Positions 49,026 to 60,397 of a stretch of DNA of 64,000 bases are shown here, piece after piece. A program made the translations under genes and the position numbers. The stretch comes from Acanthacorydalis orientalis. Taxonomy: Eukaryota; Arthropoda; Insecta; Megaloptera; Corydalidae. A model generated the notes under the pieces. That model was given only the letters and a program-made list of their open reading frames with translations, was not told where the DNA came from and made no database searches. Position 1 is the first letter of the stretch. Every line of letters starts with the position of its first letter. The DNA lies in NCBI GenBank assembly GCA_034766995.1, contig CM068316.1, positions 23,000,590-23,064,589 on the forward strand, written 5' to 3'.

Positions 49026-49335
49026 AATGGAAAAGTAATAAATAAGAGCAATTTTTTGTATGACTTCAAAACGGGTGTTAAAGCAGTAGAAATTGCTCAA
49101 AACTAAACGATTCTTTTATGTGGATACTGTTAAGGAACGTACGGTGTCATGGTTGTTCCAAAAATTTCCTGCTAAGGACGAGATATTTGAAGATGAAGGT
49201 CGCGGGCATCCTTCAGTTCATAACGATCAACTGAAGGCGTTAGTTAAATCTGAACCACGAACCACGAGAGCTTGCACAAAAGTTAGGCGTTAGTCATAAA
49301 GCAGTTCTGGATCACTTAAAACCACTTAAATTAAA
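49026..49335 (+). pseudogene. Mariner transposase N-terminal DNA-binding fragment, copy G
   Basis: An ATG at 49027 opens MEK and meets stops at once. From 49093 the frame reads DTVKERTVSWLFQKFPAKDE, then [20 protein letters not shown] and KSEPRTT. This is the first helix-turn-helix and the acidic/GRP linker of cecropia-like mariners (VKERTVRWWFQKFRSGD..LEDE.R.GRP). A frame change gives KVRR and the text TCTGGATCACTTAAAACCAC, which corresponds to the LDHLK of copy F. The catalytic core is absent. Compared with F it keeps a little more of the first helix-turn-helix in frame. Confidence 0.8.
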
Positions 49336-49338
49336 ATA

Positions 49339-49456
<118 letters not shown>

Positions 49457-49600
49457 ATTGTGAAGTTCCTAAGGGGCAATTATTTTTCTATCAAGCTAAT
49501 AGAAATGAAATGATTTTTAAATAGTTCTAAGAAATTTTTTTTCATAGATTTACATTTATTATGAAAACGTTATATATATATATATATATATATGTATATA

Positions 49601-49828
49601 GGTGGGCCTAAAGCCACTTTCTCATTTCAAAATATCATATATTTTGCTTCTAATAGTTTTAGCATTTTTTTCTTGTTCAAAAATTAAGTTTAACCCAAAA
49701 AGTTTATAATGGATGAACTTTCACCTTATTTAAATTAATAAATAATTTCGTAATTAAAGTTTGTGTTTCTATTTATTTTTAAAAATTTATAGGTAACAGG
49801 AAACAGAAAGTGATTTTGGCCCACTCTG
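49601..49828. mobile_element. MITE with GGTGGGCC terminal repeats
   Basis: This 228-bp element has imperfect inverted repeats of about 22 bp: left end GGTGGGCCTAAAGCCACTTT and reverse complement of the right end CAGAGTGGGCCAAAATCACT. TA flanks both ends (49599-49600, 49829-49830). A TA array adjoins its left end. No coding sequence. TA targeting points to Tc1/mariner. Confidence 0.75.
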
Positions 49829-49849
49829 TATATATTATATATTTACACA

Positions 49850-49914
<65 letters not shown>
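49850..49914. repeat. Compound microsatellite (CA)n-(TA)n
   Basis: About seven CA units then about 25 TA units. Confidence 0.95.
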
Positions 49915-50163
49915 CACAATCGACAGTATATAGCGTTTAAAAAAGCAAATAAATTATAATTATAAAATAGTTGACTTTTTAGTTAAGATATAATTAATAT
50001 TTCTTACTTCTTATTAATATTATTTTTACTATTTTTAGTACATAGAAAACGAAATATTTTAATTTGACATCAAATATTTTATATTTGTTGTTATACGAGT
50101 TTAGTAGTGTTAATATAACTTTCGCTGATGCAATTAAAATTAATATATATGCATAATAGATAC

Positions 50164-50166
<3 letters not shown>

Positions 50167-50229
<63 letters not shown>

Positions 50230-50248
50230 ATATGTATGTATGTATATG
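50167..50248. repeat. Compound microsatellite (TA)n-(TG)n-(TGTA)n
   Basis: About 22 TA units, about nine TG units, then TATG units. Confidence 0.95.
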
Positions 50249-50878
50249 GGCCTGCATATGTAAGCATAGATACCAATTTATAATTATAGTTTAATATATA
50301 GTAAAAAAAATAATCTAAAATGGAAAAAGTAAGATATTTTTTAAGCAGTAAAACAAAAATTTTGAATTCAAAATGGAATCATTTTTTTAAAGAAATTTTG
50401 TATTAATAATTTCTTCAATATATTGGTTTAAATGTTTTATTTATTAAAAATTTACATATTTACTATTATTAATAAATCTCATAAACGTATTAAAAAAAAT
50501 AAAGCTTCATAAAATTAAAGAAACTATTAATAGTGGAAATAAAATAACTAAAATAATATAAGCGGAATAATTTGGACAGATAGCATTCTTATTTAAAAGT
50601 TCATTAAATACAAAGAAATAGATTAATATAAATAAATAAAATCAAATTTAATTATACAGCAGATGTGTTATAAACATTTCATGTATTCAATGAACATAGT
50701 ATTTGTATTAGTATTCATTTTGTATTAATTATATTATTTATGTTAAATGGATTAATATAATATTTTACGAACTGCATTTAACACTTCATTTAGAGTAAAT
50801 GTAAGTAAGGAAATGTATTTTAAAAAATATGGGATTTAATTTTATAATTTTAGTTTATTCTCTAGGTTAGTAAGGTAT

Positions 50879-50883
<5 letters not shown>
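50249..50883. other. A+T-rich stretch, nothing recognised
   Basis: No feature seen. Confidence 0.5.
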
Positions 50884-50930
<47 letters not shown>

Positions 50931-50931
50931 G

Positions 50932-50958
<27 letters not shown>
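50884..50958. repeat. Interrupted (TA)n array
   Basis: About 35 TA units with one GTAGA interruption. Confidence 0.95.
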
Positions 50959-50959
<1 letters not shown>

Positions 50960-50963
<4 letters not shown>

Positions 50964-53900
50964 TATATATTGTTATTTCTCTTTTAATTGTTCTTGAAAA
51001 TATTTCCTTGCATGGTGAAATAAACTGGATTTTACTAGGACAAATACCATATTAAATTATTTGATTTTTTATCAAATAGCAAGTAAAATTACACTATTTT
51101 GTATAAAACTATACCACAAAATAAAATATTTGATTGGATTTTTTTTGTAAATTAACAATACATGCGTATTTTAAGATCAGAAAGTCTTACTTTAATATTC
51201 TATTTTTCAAAACTGATGAACGTTTTTATGAATATAATTATATATTTTATACGTATTTTTAAACTAAAATTGCATCGAAAAAGTTACTTCATATAATTTT
51301 AATATAATAAATGTATATCTTTAGTTTATCAGTAACAAACATTTTCATAACTATTATTTGGCGATTTAAACTATTTTAATTCAACATAAGGTCTTAATCC
51401 ATTATTTATTTAAGTAATAATTGGCGTATAAATAATATAAAACTAAAAACAATAAATACACAGTAGTACTAGAAAAATAGTATTTAAAAATTTATATATG
51501 AACATGTGGAAATATTTATTTCCACATGTTCATTTTAGTTTATCGCAGGGTCATTTTTGATGTTTCCTAAAATTTTGGAAAATTTGTATGCACGAAAAAA
51601 GAGTGGTTAAAAATTATTGAATATTTATTTTTAAATTATCATTTTGATGAAAATTACACCAAACCATTAAAATCATACATATATAACACAAATAATATCT
51701 GTAATGTGCATGTAATTAATGTAACAAGTTTTTTCTTTAATATAAAATTATCGTCTTATTTGTTTAATCATAACATATTGCCGTATATATGAAATTACAA
51801 TTACATCAAAATATTATTTTAATTATTAATTAGAATATTGAAAAGAAATGAAACTATAAAAATTATTTACAACATTACATACACCTAATTATTTTTTTCT
51901 ATATATTTTAAATGACAGAGAGTATATTTTAATTTTTATAATTGCAAAGATTAACACTCATTCTTACGTATTTCTTCTACGTAGTACATAAAGAAAATTA
52001 TTTCTTGGCTTTAAAAAAGTTAACTTAACAAATTTTCATTTAAAGATATTTTTTTGTATTAAATCTTCTAATAATAGAAATCGTACGAACATTGAAAAAA
52101 TTTCAGTATCAGAATATTTTTCTTTCATATATATGAAATAATTTTGATTATAAAATTATATTAAATCAAATATTTTATTTACTTTTTTGTAGGAACTCTA
52201 CTTGATACGTACTTAATATTTAATTAAAATATGTCGTATCATAATTTAATTAATTCAATAACTTAATGAAGATAATTATAAAGTAATTTAAAATAAATTA
52301 ATAACAGTATTTATTTTAATTTTTTAAAAACAGGGTATAAATTTATTTATAAAAACACATAATAACCATTCAGTATCATAATACTTAAATAATTTCGACA
52401 GTTTCAATTTAAAAAATTATCAGTCCATATCAGTTTACAAATGTACTGTTTTTTACTTTTTATGGGCTTGTATTATTCAAAGCTTAATAATAATATAGAC
52501 TATTAATTTATTCGTCGACGTTGAGGAAAAATAAAATAAATTAAAAGTTTGCATATGTTAAGTATCCTTAAAGTTCCGAGAAAGATATTTCTCATTTTAA
52601 AAATTTAGAATAATTCGTGTATATATTTTAATATATAAAAATCAATGTTTATTTATAATTTTTATTAATCATCATTACTCTTTTATTTTGTAAAATAATA
52701 CACTTAATACCTAAATAATATAAATCAAAATATAAGAAACAAACATAAAATTAACTATTTAAAATATTTTTTTGTTTTTTTTTTTTTTTTAACAAAAAAA
52801 TTTTTTTCTACCATAAATTCCTAAAAAATGAAAACAAGAAAAGCATTATCAATTAAATATGTCATAATTCGAGCACTGACCATTTCTCAGCTCAGGTGTA
52901 AATAAGTCTGATTTACCAATGACAATCTGTTGATAAAAATCATAGAATTTATATGAAAACCCAACACAAATGTTAAAAATAAATTTTCGTTGATCTGACC
53001 ATCATGACTCTAACGGAACGTAATGCAGAGCCTTAAATAATATCATGTGCGCAAATACATATTTTTGCAAGCAGCAAGATAGCGTGGTTCTTTTCCTTTA
53101 TATCACAAATTGGGCGACACGTGTGAGTAGATATGTAAATACAACATATCAAGAATAGACTTGCAGTGTTTGCTAGCGTAATTCATTGTGGGAAGTGTAC
53201 ACTTCTTTATTACGATATATTTACTTTACTTTTTTCAACATTAGTTTAAAAAAATGTGTACTACCTATTCTTTCTTCTTCAGAATTTAATTTGATATCTA
53301 AATGACCTTCATCTACGTATGTGTGTGGCTGTGTTATTATCAATTGAATACCGTGTCAGAAATATTTTATTGCAACGATGTTTTTAATCGCCATCTTAAG
53401 AATATATATTACTTTTATATAAACAGTTTAATTGCTTTGCATAATAAAATATTTTATATGTACTATTGATTAATTATCCTAATATTTAATAAACCTATTT
53501 TTCATCTATTAATACGTTGTAAAATATTTAATTAATAGGTTTGTGGAAAATTTATAACTTAGAAGTGTACACAAAACTTTAATGTGAGACGTTATTTTCA
53601 TAACAAATATCAAAAAATATGTATTTGTAAATTCGTTAGTTTTTTTTTTCAGCGATTGAAAACTCATTCATTGCACGATTTTAAGTGATATCAAACTAAA
53701 AAAATAATCTTTAATTTATATAAAAAAGGTATTTAAACTATCAGAACTTAATGTAAAGTGCACAAATCAGTCAAAAGTTTATAGATAAATAAATTATTAG
53801 ATATATTATATTTTTTTAGTGGTTTGTTCCTATTATTTAACGTACTGTACTCTTTACATCTGTACACTTATCATACTGTACACTTGTAATTCTTCCTGTT

Positions 53901-54012
53901 ATAATACTATTTCATATTAATTTCGTGAAAAATTTATCAAATAATACTGCTTTGTTATTTACTACATATAATTGAAAAATTGCATTTAATTACTTATTTT
54001 TTTATTAATAAT

Positions 54013-54013
<1 letters not shown>
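50960..54013. other. Longest stretch without transposon or microsatellite
   Basis: About 3 kb of A+T-rich DNA with no (TA)n array, no terminal repeats and no open frame worth reporting. It contains the palindrome at 51498-51533 and a poly-T/poly-A patch near 52770-52810. The part at 53000-53340 is slightly richer in G+C, without a coding frame. If a host regulatory region or non-coding RNA exists in this window, this is one place where sequence alone would not reveal it. Confidence 0.45.
51498..51533. repeat. Perfect short palindrome
   Basis: Two 17-bp arms (ATGAACATGTGGAAATA and its reverse complement) are separated by TT. Not flanked by a microsatellite. Confidence 0.85.

Positions 54014-54054
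<41 letters not shown>
54014..54054. repeat. (TA)n microsatellite
   Basis: About 20 TA units followed by a few TTAA units. Confidence 0.95.
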
Positions 54055-54060
<6 letters not shown>

Positions 54061-54200
54061 TTAATTAATTTATTTCAGTTTTAAATTTGCTAATTAAATA
54101 ATTCTACTTTTTCACATTATAGTGTAATTATTTTTAAGAAAGACAAAAAATGTTGGAGGTTTTGTTTTCAAAAATGTAATAAAAGACAAATTTATTATTT

Positions 54201-54220
54201 TTTTGCACATATACATATAT

Positions 54221-54286
<66 letters not shown>

Positions 54287-54357
54287 ATATGTGATTCTAT
54301 AATAAATATTTGTGATTTTTGTTGACAATGTGAGTTAATATTATTCTAACATTGCAA

Positions 54358-54440
<83 letters not shown>

Positions 54441-54740
54441 AAATAAAATAATCCATCATTTGCAGAGCATGATTTTTGTATCACCTCGCTCGTTAATTTC
54501 ATTATTTTCGCTAAGTGCAAAGAAACTATATATATATATTTATATATATATATATATATAACTTAATATATATATAATAAGTGTATTATATTTATATATA
54601 TATATATATATATATATTTATTTTCATCCATGTGGAACCCAAAAATGATAAAGCTTCATGGATTCCTAATGTACATATTCGTCTCTGCATCCTACGAAAT
54701 ATTCACCTTATTTTTGCAGCATTTTTTTCGGAAAAATGTT

Positions 54741-54792
<52 letters not shown>

Positions 54793-54948
54793 TATAACAA
54801 AACTAAAAGCATTGTAATTTCTAGCTCCGGAATTCCTTCTTTCTTATCAAGTTTTGTAATAACTTTTATGTTGTTGATATGTGCAGACCTTGATTAAAGG
54901 TAAAGATTCTTCTGAATATGAAAAAGTAAATAATAAAAGATCAGAATA
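54201..54948. repeat. Direct duplication, left copy
   Basis: Starts TTTTTTGCACATATACATAT and ends AATAAAAGATCAGAAT. It contains three unique blocks separated by TA arrays: ATCCATCATTTGCAGAGCAT..., TTTTCATCCATGTGGAACCC... and AGCATTGTAATTTCTAGCTC... The same blocks occur in the same order at 55577-56266 with only a few substitutions. TA arrays within it lie at 54225-54291, 54368-54438 and 54746-54789. Confidence 0.9.
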
Positions 54949-54949
54949 A

Positions 54950-55149
54950 AAATCTCGTACCGAATAAATAAGTCGACGTCATGGAATTTTTAATGGATAA
55001 TTTTGATTTTATGTATAGAGAGAGATACGTGATAATATATTTTGTTTTTATACTAATAAATAAGAGCAAAAAATATGAAAATAGAAAATTTTCATTTTTT
55101 GTTCCTTTTTATCCGAATTAGTTTCAACCTATTATGAGTATATTTTAAC

Positions 55150-55194
<45 letters not shown>

Positions 55195-55576
55195 TACCAG
55201 AGAGGTATTTTATGGAAATTAATAAAGTTTAAGCTTTAGGGCTCCTCTTTGTAAGGAGCCTCACAATGAACGAAAGTTAAAAAAATGCGTTGTACCAATA
55301 AATAAAATAGGTCAAAAGAAAATATTGTAACATTGTCTAAGGTATATTATCTTCAATCAAAAATAAATTTCAATTTGGCATCCGCAAGGAAATATTAAAT
55401 TTTCTTTCAATTTCATCTATTGAAGCAAATATAACAAGATCATTATCTTATAGGATGCAATAAAAAGGTATACCGATAAAAAATCCAGCAAAGAAAAGTT
55501 CTATAATTTTGTTAATTCTCTAATACATGCATATTTTTGTTCTATTTATATAAAAGTTAGTTTATTTTTTTCTTTT
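54950..55576. other. Spacer between duplicated segments
   Basis: Mostly A+T-rich with a TA array at 55154-55192. The short hairpin GGGCTCCTCTTTGTAAGGAGCC lies at about 55240-55261 (8-bp stem GGCTCCT/AGGAGCC-type). No gene seen. Confidence 0.45.
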
Positions 55577-55597
55577 GTTTTTGCACATATACATATA

Positions 55598-55698
55598 TAC
55601 AATATATATATATATATATATTAATATATGTACATATATATATATATATATATATGTACATATATTAATATATATATATATATATATATATTAATATA

Positions 55699-55742
<44 letters not shown>

Positions 55743-55744
55743 TA

Positions 55745-55777
<33 letters not shown>
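55598..55777. repeat. Palindromic (TA)n array with GTAC interruptions
   Basis: TTAATATATGTACATATA and its reverse complement alternate, giving two nested near-perfect palindromes. Confidence 0.9.
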
Positions 55778-55781
<4 letters not shown>

Positions 55782-56038
55782 AAATAAAAAAATCCATCAT
55801 TTGCAGAGCATGATTTTTGTATCACCTCGCTCGTTAATTTCATTATTTTCGCTAAGTGCAAAGAAACTATACATACATACATGTATATCTATCTATCTAT
55901 CTATCTATATATATATATATTTATTTTCATCCATGTGGGACCCAAAAATGATAAAGCTTCATGGATTCCTGATGTACATATTCGTCCCTGCATCCTACGA
56001 AATATTCACCTTATTTTTGCAGCGTTTTTTTCGGAAAA

Positions 56039-56046
<8 letters not shown>

Positions 56047-56108
<62 letters not shown>
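56047..56108. repeat. (TA)n microsatellite
   Basis: About 30 TA units inside the right duplicate. Confidence 0.95.
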
Positions 56109-56114
<6 letters not shown>

Positions 56115-56269
56115 AACAAAACTAAAAGCATTGTAATTTCTAGCTCCGGAATTCCTTCTTTCTTATCAAGTTTTGTAATAACTTTTATGTTGTTGATATG
56201 TGCAGACCTTGATTAAAGGTAAAGAAACTTCTGAATATGAAAAAGTAAATAATAAAAGATCAGAATGGA

Positions 56270-57250
56270 AAAATAGACCAAATAAATTCTATTTATAAAA
56301 ATAATATTTTTCCTGTTATGATTTTTGTAAAAAGTAGACATTTTAGCGTGGATTGTCTCAATATTATACAAAATTTTTACAAGTCGACAATTTCTTGTTC
56401 TGGAGTTAAGTTAAAATGTCAAATAAGACTTCATGGAAAGCAGCCAGACAGCAGCGTGACGCACCTTCAGTTATATGATTATACTATCACTAGATTTATA
56501 TTTTCTAAACTTTTTTTATACGCTAGATTTCTTTCTGTGAACCGGATATTCACTTAACATTTTCTCTTATACCTTAATAATAAAAGATGGTAACTTGTAA
56601 AAATTGTGCATAAAGTCGATATTACATATGAATGTCGTTAACTTCTTGCATAAATTAAAAAAGGCAAAATGGTTCACCAATTAAATTTCACTCTTGTACA
56701 AAACACACATTTTTTTCGAGCAAAATTATTCAATAATTGTATATTAATCATTTTGTTTCGTTGCTTATGTGCATTTCGATAATGAAGTAATTTTCCGAAC
56801 ATTATACACCTTAATGGTCTGAAAATAATGACATCGCCATCGAAATGCATACAAGTCATAATCTAAATGATCAGTTATGAATTACAGAACATGTTTATTC
56901 AAAAAAAAAGTATGATATGTAGGCGTATGAAGTTTTATTTGAGAATATGAATTTAACCACATTACCAAACACTATTATTTCGTTGTATTCTTTTTTTTAT
57001 ATGTAAGACTGTACCTTTTGTCAGTATTTTTATCTGTAACTCACTCTTACATACACAGAAAAATGCATACTTTAATTTACATTTGAAGATATCATTAATT
57101 TCAATGAAACTTAAGGAACTTAAAAAATAAATTCAAATGCTTGTAAATCCGTTCTAGTTGAAATTTTGAAAATATTTCTATGGGGAACAAATAAATGAAT
57201 ATAATTAAGAAATTATCTAAAATTTTCATGGAACACTTTCACATACTCCA
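56270..57250. other. A+T-rich stretch with a micro-ORF and a dispersed repeat
   Basis: At about 56418 an ATG opens MSNKTSWKAARQQRDAPSVI and then stops. This 20-codon frame lies in a slightly G+C-rich patch and looks like it could be the start of a broken gene, but nothing supports that further. A copy of the repeat at 45645 lies at 56828-56918. Confidence 0.3.
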
Positions 57251-57251
57251 T

Positions 57252-57342
<91 letters not shown>

Positions 57343-57345
57343 CTT
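57251..57345. repeat. Compound microsatellite (CA)n-(TA)n
   Basis: About eight CA units then about 36 TA units. Confidence 0.95.
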
Positions 57346-58273
57346 ATTGTCAACGTACCAAAGTACACTAAATTAAAACTTCATTTTGTTATGTAGATTT
57401 TTCAACATAGAATGAAACTCTGCTTGTCAAAGAAACTTCCGTTATTGAATTATCTTATAAAAAGATGGACCTTGCCTTTGAAAATAATATTGTGGGTATG
57501 GTATACGTGTATATGTATATTAATTAAAATTTATTACCAGATTTATTATTATATATTTTATAATAGTATATATTCAATATGTTGTATCAAAACTAGTATG
57601 TCTTTAAGTTTAATCATTCATGTGGAAAAACACAATTATTTGTTTATAAATTAAGGATATGGACACTTAAAATTTAAAAAAAAATCTCGACAGGAACATA
57701 TTGTACGTAGTAATAAAATTTTAATTTACAATTTTATTTTTATTATATTTCTTATTTTTTGTTTGATAATTTTTGAAAGTTGAAAAGTAAATAATTGGCA
57801 TCTTATTGTAAATTCAAATTATTTTGACTTCTACAGTAATTCTTCAACTGTGAAGTCAACATATAGAATTCTCTTAAAATAATTATATACACACATATGT
57901 ATATATATATATATATATATATAAATTAATGTAATGTAATATTTATATATTATATAAAATATAAAAATTAAAAAGGCAAAAAGGCGTACATACAATATTG
58001 GACATTCATAAGTATCATATTAATTAATTCTATGGAAAAGATCACGTTAAGATGCTGATATATTGATTGTGCTTACTTGCGTTCTATGAATTCAACATTA
58101 TGTTTATTACATTTCCGCACGTGTGTTTGAAATGTGATTCAGACGTTGTTAATGAAGAAAGCTTATGATAAACATAATAATACGTTAATTAAAAAAAGAA
58201 TATCTTCTGGCCAATGTTTTTTTAGAATTTATTTTTGGTTTTAATACACAACTAATTATTGTTAAAAATATTA

Positions 58274-58276
<3 letters not shown>
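57346..58276. other. A+T-rich stretch, nothing recognised
   Basis: An 80-codon plus-strand frame at 57412-57654 is hydrophobic and unassigned. A short TA run lies at 57897-57923. Confidence 0.45.

Positions 58277-58338
<62 letters not shown>
58277..58338. repeat. (TA)n microsatellite at the end of mariner C
   Basis: About 30 TA units ending at the element's left terminus. Confidence 0.95.
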
Positions 58339-58339
<1 letters not shown>

Positions 58340-59260
58340 GAGGTCAGACAATTAAGTAATGCGACCGATTTTATTTCTCGGCCTGTGGTAACACTGCGAA
58401 CCTGTAACTCCGCCACCGTAATAGCAGATCCCTACTCTCCCGATTGAGACCTTGACCACCCTCGTACGATCATTTCTTCGCCAGCTGTTTAGTGTTTTGT
58501 AACAACGCGCGAGTAGTGCATGTCACGAAAATCATCGAATGAACATCGCTCAAGATTGTCTTGAGCAGGTTGAAAGTGATCCTACTCTTCTCGATCGAGT
58601 TATTACTGGTGATGAAAGTTGGTTCTTTCAATATGACCCCGAAACTAAACGACAAAGCCAACAGTGGCTGTCCCCTGGAGCACCAAGGCCAAAGAAGGCG
58701 AGAATGAGCAAGTCCAAAGTGAAAACCATGTTGATTTGCTTCTTCGACAGCAAAGGGGTGGTTCACAAAGAGTTCGTACCACCTGGACAAACCGTAAATC
58801 AAGTATTCTACCGCAATGTGCTCGAAAAATTACGAAAAAGGGTGCTCAGAGTACGTCCAGAGATCGCGAAGACTTGGGTTCTGCATCACGACAATGCTCC
58901 CTGTCACAGTGCGTTCAGTGTCTCTCAGTTTTTGGCGTCTAAAGGCATCGCAACGTTACCACAACCGCCCTATTCACCGGACATGTCACCCTGCGACTTT
59001 TTCCTATTCCCCCATATGAAAAAATTCGTCAAAGGTCGACATTTTGACTCCGTTGAAGATATCCAAGAATCTGTGACGAGGGTACTCGGAGAGGTCCCAC
59101 AAGAAGTGTTCCAGAATTGTTACGAAAACTGGAAAACTCGCTGGAATAAGTGTATAGATGCGGGAGGGGACTACTTTGAAGGGGATCGCAGCGATGTACC
59201 TTAATTTTTAAATATACTCGATTTTTGAATTTTGTCGCATTACTTAATTGTCTGACCTCG
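58339..59260 (+). mobile_element. Mariner element copy C, internally deleted
   Basis: This 922-bp element has perfect 27-bp inverted repeats (58339-58365 and 59234-59260). TA lies on the left flank; the right flank is TG at the start of another TA-rich repeat, so one copy of the target duplication has probably mutated. It is in the opposite orientation to copies A and B, and the flanking TA arrays are therefore not part of the element. Confidence 0.95.
58539..59204 (+). CDS. Mariner transposase, catalytic domain only, intact 221-codon frame (copy C)
   Basis: Open from ATG at 58539 (MNIAQDCLEQVESDP) to TAA at 59202-59204 (GGDYFEGDRSDVP). The triad is Asp25, Asp118 and Asp153, with DD34D spacing. 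The ATG used by copies A and B (ATGTCACGAAAA, 58520) is present, but here the junction shifts it out of frame and it stops after about 14 codons. The first usable in-frame ATG is an internal Met of the linker (HRMNIAQ). As in A and B, the N-terminal DNA-binding domain is deleted. Whether this frame is ever translated is unknown. The nearest relatives are copies A and B; differences are scattered substitutions such as LASKGIAT versus LESNDIAT. Confidence 0.85.
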   Translation: MNIAQDCLEQVESDPTLLDRVITGDESWFFQYDPETKRQSQQWLSPGAPRPKKARMSKSKVKTMLICFFDSKGVVHKEFVPPGQTVNQVFYRNVLEKLRKRVLRVRPEIAKTWVLHHDNAPCHSAFSVSQFLASKGIATLPQPPYSPDMSPCDFFLFPHMKKFVKGRHFDSVEDIQESVTRVLGEVPQEVFQNCYENWKTRWNKCIDAGGDYFEGDRSDVP

Positions 59261-59386
59261 TGTGTATATATATATATATATATATATACACATACGTATT
59301 ACATACATATATTTTATAATAATTTATTGAATTTTCTAATGTTTAATGATTTAAGAAGATTTTTTAAAAATGATTATTTTATTCAG

Positions 59387-59397
59387 TATATATATAT

Positions 59398-59450
<53 letters not shown>
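59387..59450. repeat. (TA)n microsatellite
   Basis: About 30 TA units with one CATACA interruption. A shorter run lies at 59263-59290. Confidence 0.95.
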
Positions 59451-59451
<1 letters not shown>

Positions 59452-59569
59452 TCAGGCTGGCCAACATACGATTTTACATCATATTTAAGCCACCATTTTG
59501 ATTTTTCGCCATTTTGGACAGTTTTTATATTATACTTTATCAGAGTAAACGCGGGAAATGCGTTGTGGA

Positions 59570-60252
59570 GCGTTTTACGGTGTCATAATTTCTGTAATTT
59601 CATCCTATGCAGATTGAATGATAACCTAAATTTTCATCAGAAAATCATTATCAGTGATGAAGCCCATTTCAACCTCAGTGGTTTTGTTAATAAGCAAAGG
59701 TCCTTGTATTGGAGAAGTGAAAATCCTAGGTTAATTCATGAACGACCGTTGCATTTTCCTAAAGTGACAGTGCGGTGTGGAATTTAATCATAAAGTGTAA
59801 TTAGACCGTTTTTTTAAAGATGATATGGATAATGCTGTAACGGGGAATGGTGATAGGTATCGTGAGATTATCAACAACTTTTTGTTTCATCAAATGAATG
59901 AGATGATTTTGGAAAACATGTTTTTTGAACAAGTTAGGGCTACATGTCACGCAGCACGACACACAATCGCTATGTTAAAGAGGATGTTTCCAGGTTAATT
60001 CATTTCCAGAAACGATGGTATTGATTAGCCGCCAAAATCTTTTGATCTGACAGCTGCTGAATTTTTTCTGTAGGTCTATCTTAAAAGACGTGTCTATTAC
60101 GTGATTATTAAACAGCTTAAGCACAATATCAGAAAGTCTGTAAACGGAATATCGCCTAAAATGTGTAAAAATGCAATCGAAAGAGCTCACATATGTACGG
60201 CAGCAAGAGGTGGTCATTTGGCAGACATTATACTCCAAACAAAATTGAAAGG
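59570..60252 (+). pseudogene. DD41D-like mariner transposase remnant, copy D
   Basis: The plus strand reads FCNFILCRLNDNLNFHQKII then ISDEAHFNLSGFVNKQRSL, with the first catalytic Asp, and HERPLHFPKVTVRCGI, then a stop. After frame changes come NGDRYREIINNFL, MFFEQVRATCHAARHT, FPG-stop-FISRNDG, SFDLTAAEFFL, VYLKRRVYY and RGGHLADIILQT near 60240. This is the same protein type as remnant E. The second catalytic Asp (QQDGA in relatives) is replaced in EQVRA, and the third site is Glu (AEFFL) instead of Asp. Stops and frameshifts make it a pseudogene. Terminal repeats are doubtful: GGCTGGCCAACATAC (59456) against AAGTGGCTAATTTAC (reverse complement near 60340) is a weak match. Confidence 0.8.
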
Positions 60253-60335
60253 TTGAAATAAAGTATTTATGGCATATTATCAAATGTTGTTTATTTATTA
60301 TGAAAACAATTTGAATTTAAAGTTGTAAATTAGCC

Positions 60336-60339
<4 letters not shown>

Positions 60340-60397
<58 letters not shown>
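60340..60397. repeat. Compound microsatellite (TA)n-(TG)n
   Basis: About 13 TA units then about 14 TG units. Confidence 0.95.

Larger units (their letters stand above)
55577..56266. repeat. Direct duplication, right copy
   Basis: Near-identical to 54201-54948 in the non-repeat blocks. The TA arrays between the blocks differ completely in length and pattern; this copy has palindromic GTACATATATTAATA interruptions at 55618-55752 and a CTAT tract at 55889-55908. Confidence 0.9.
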
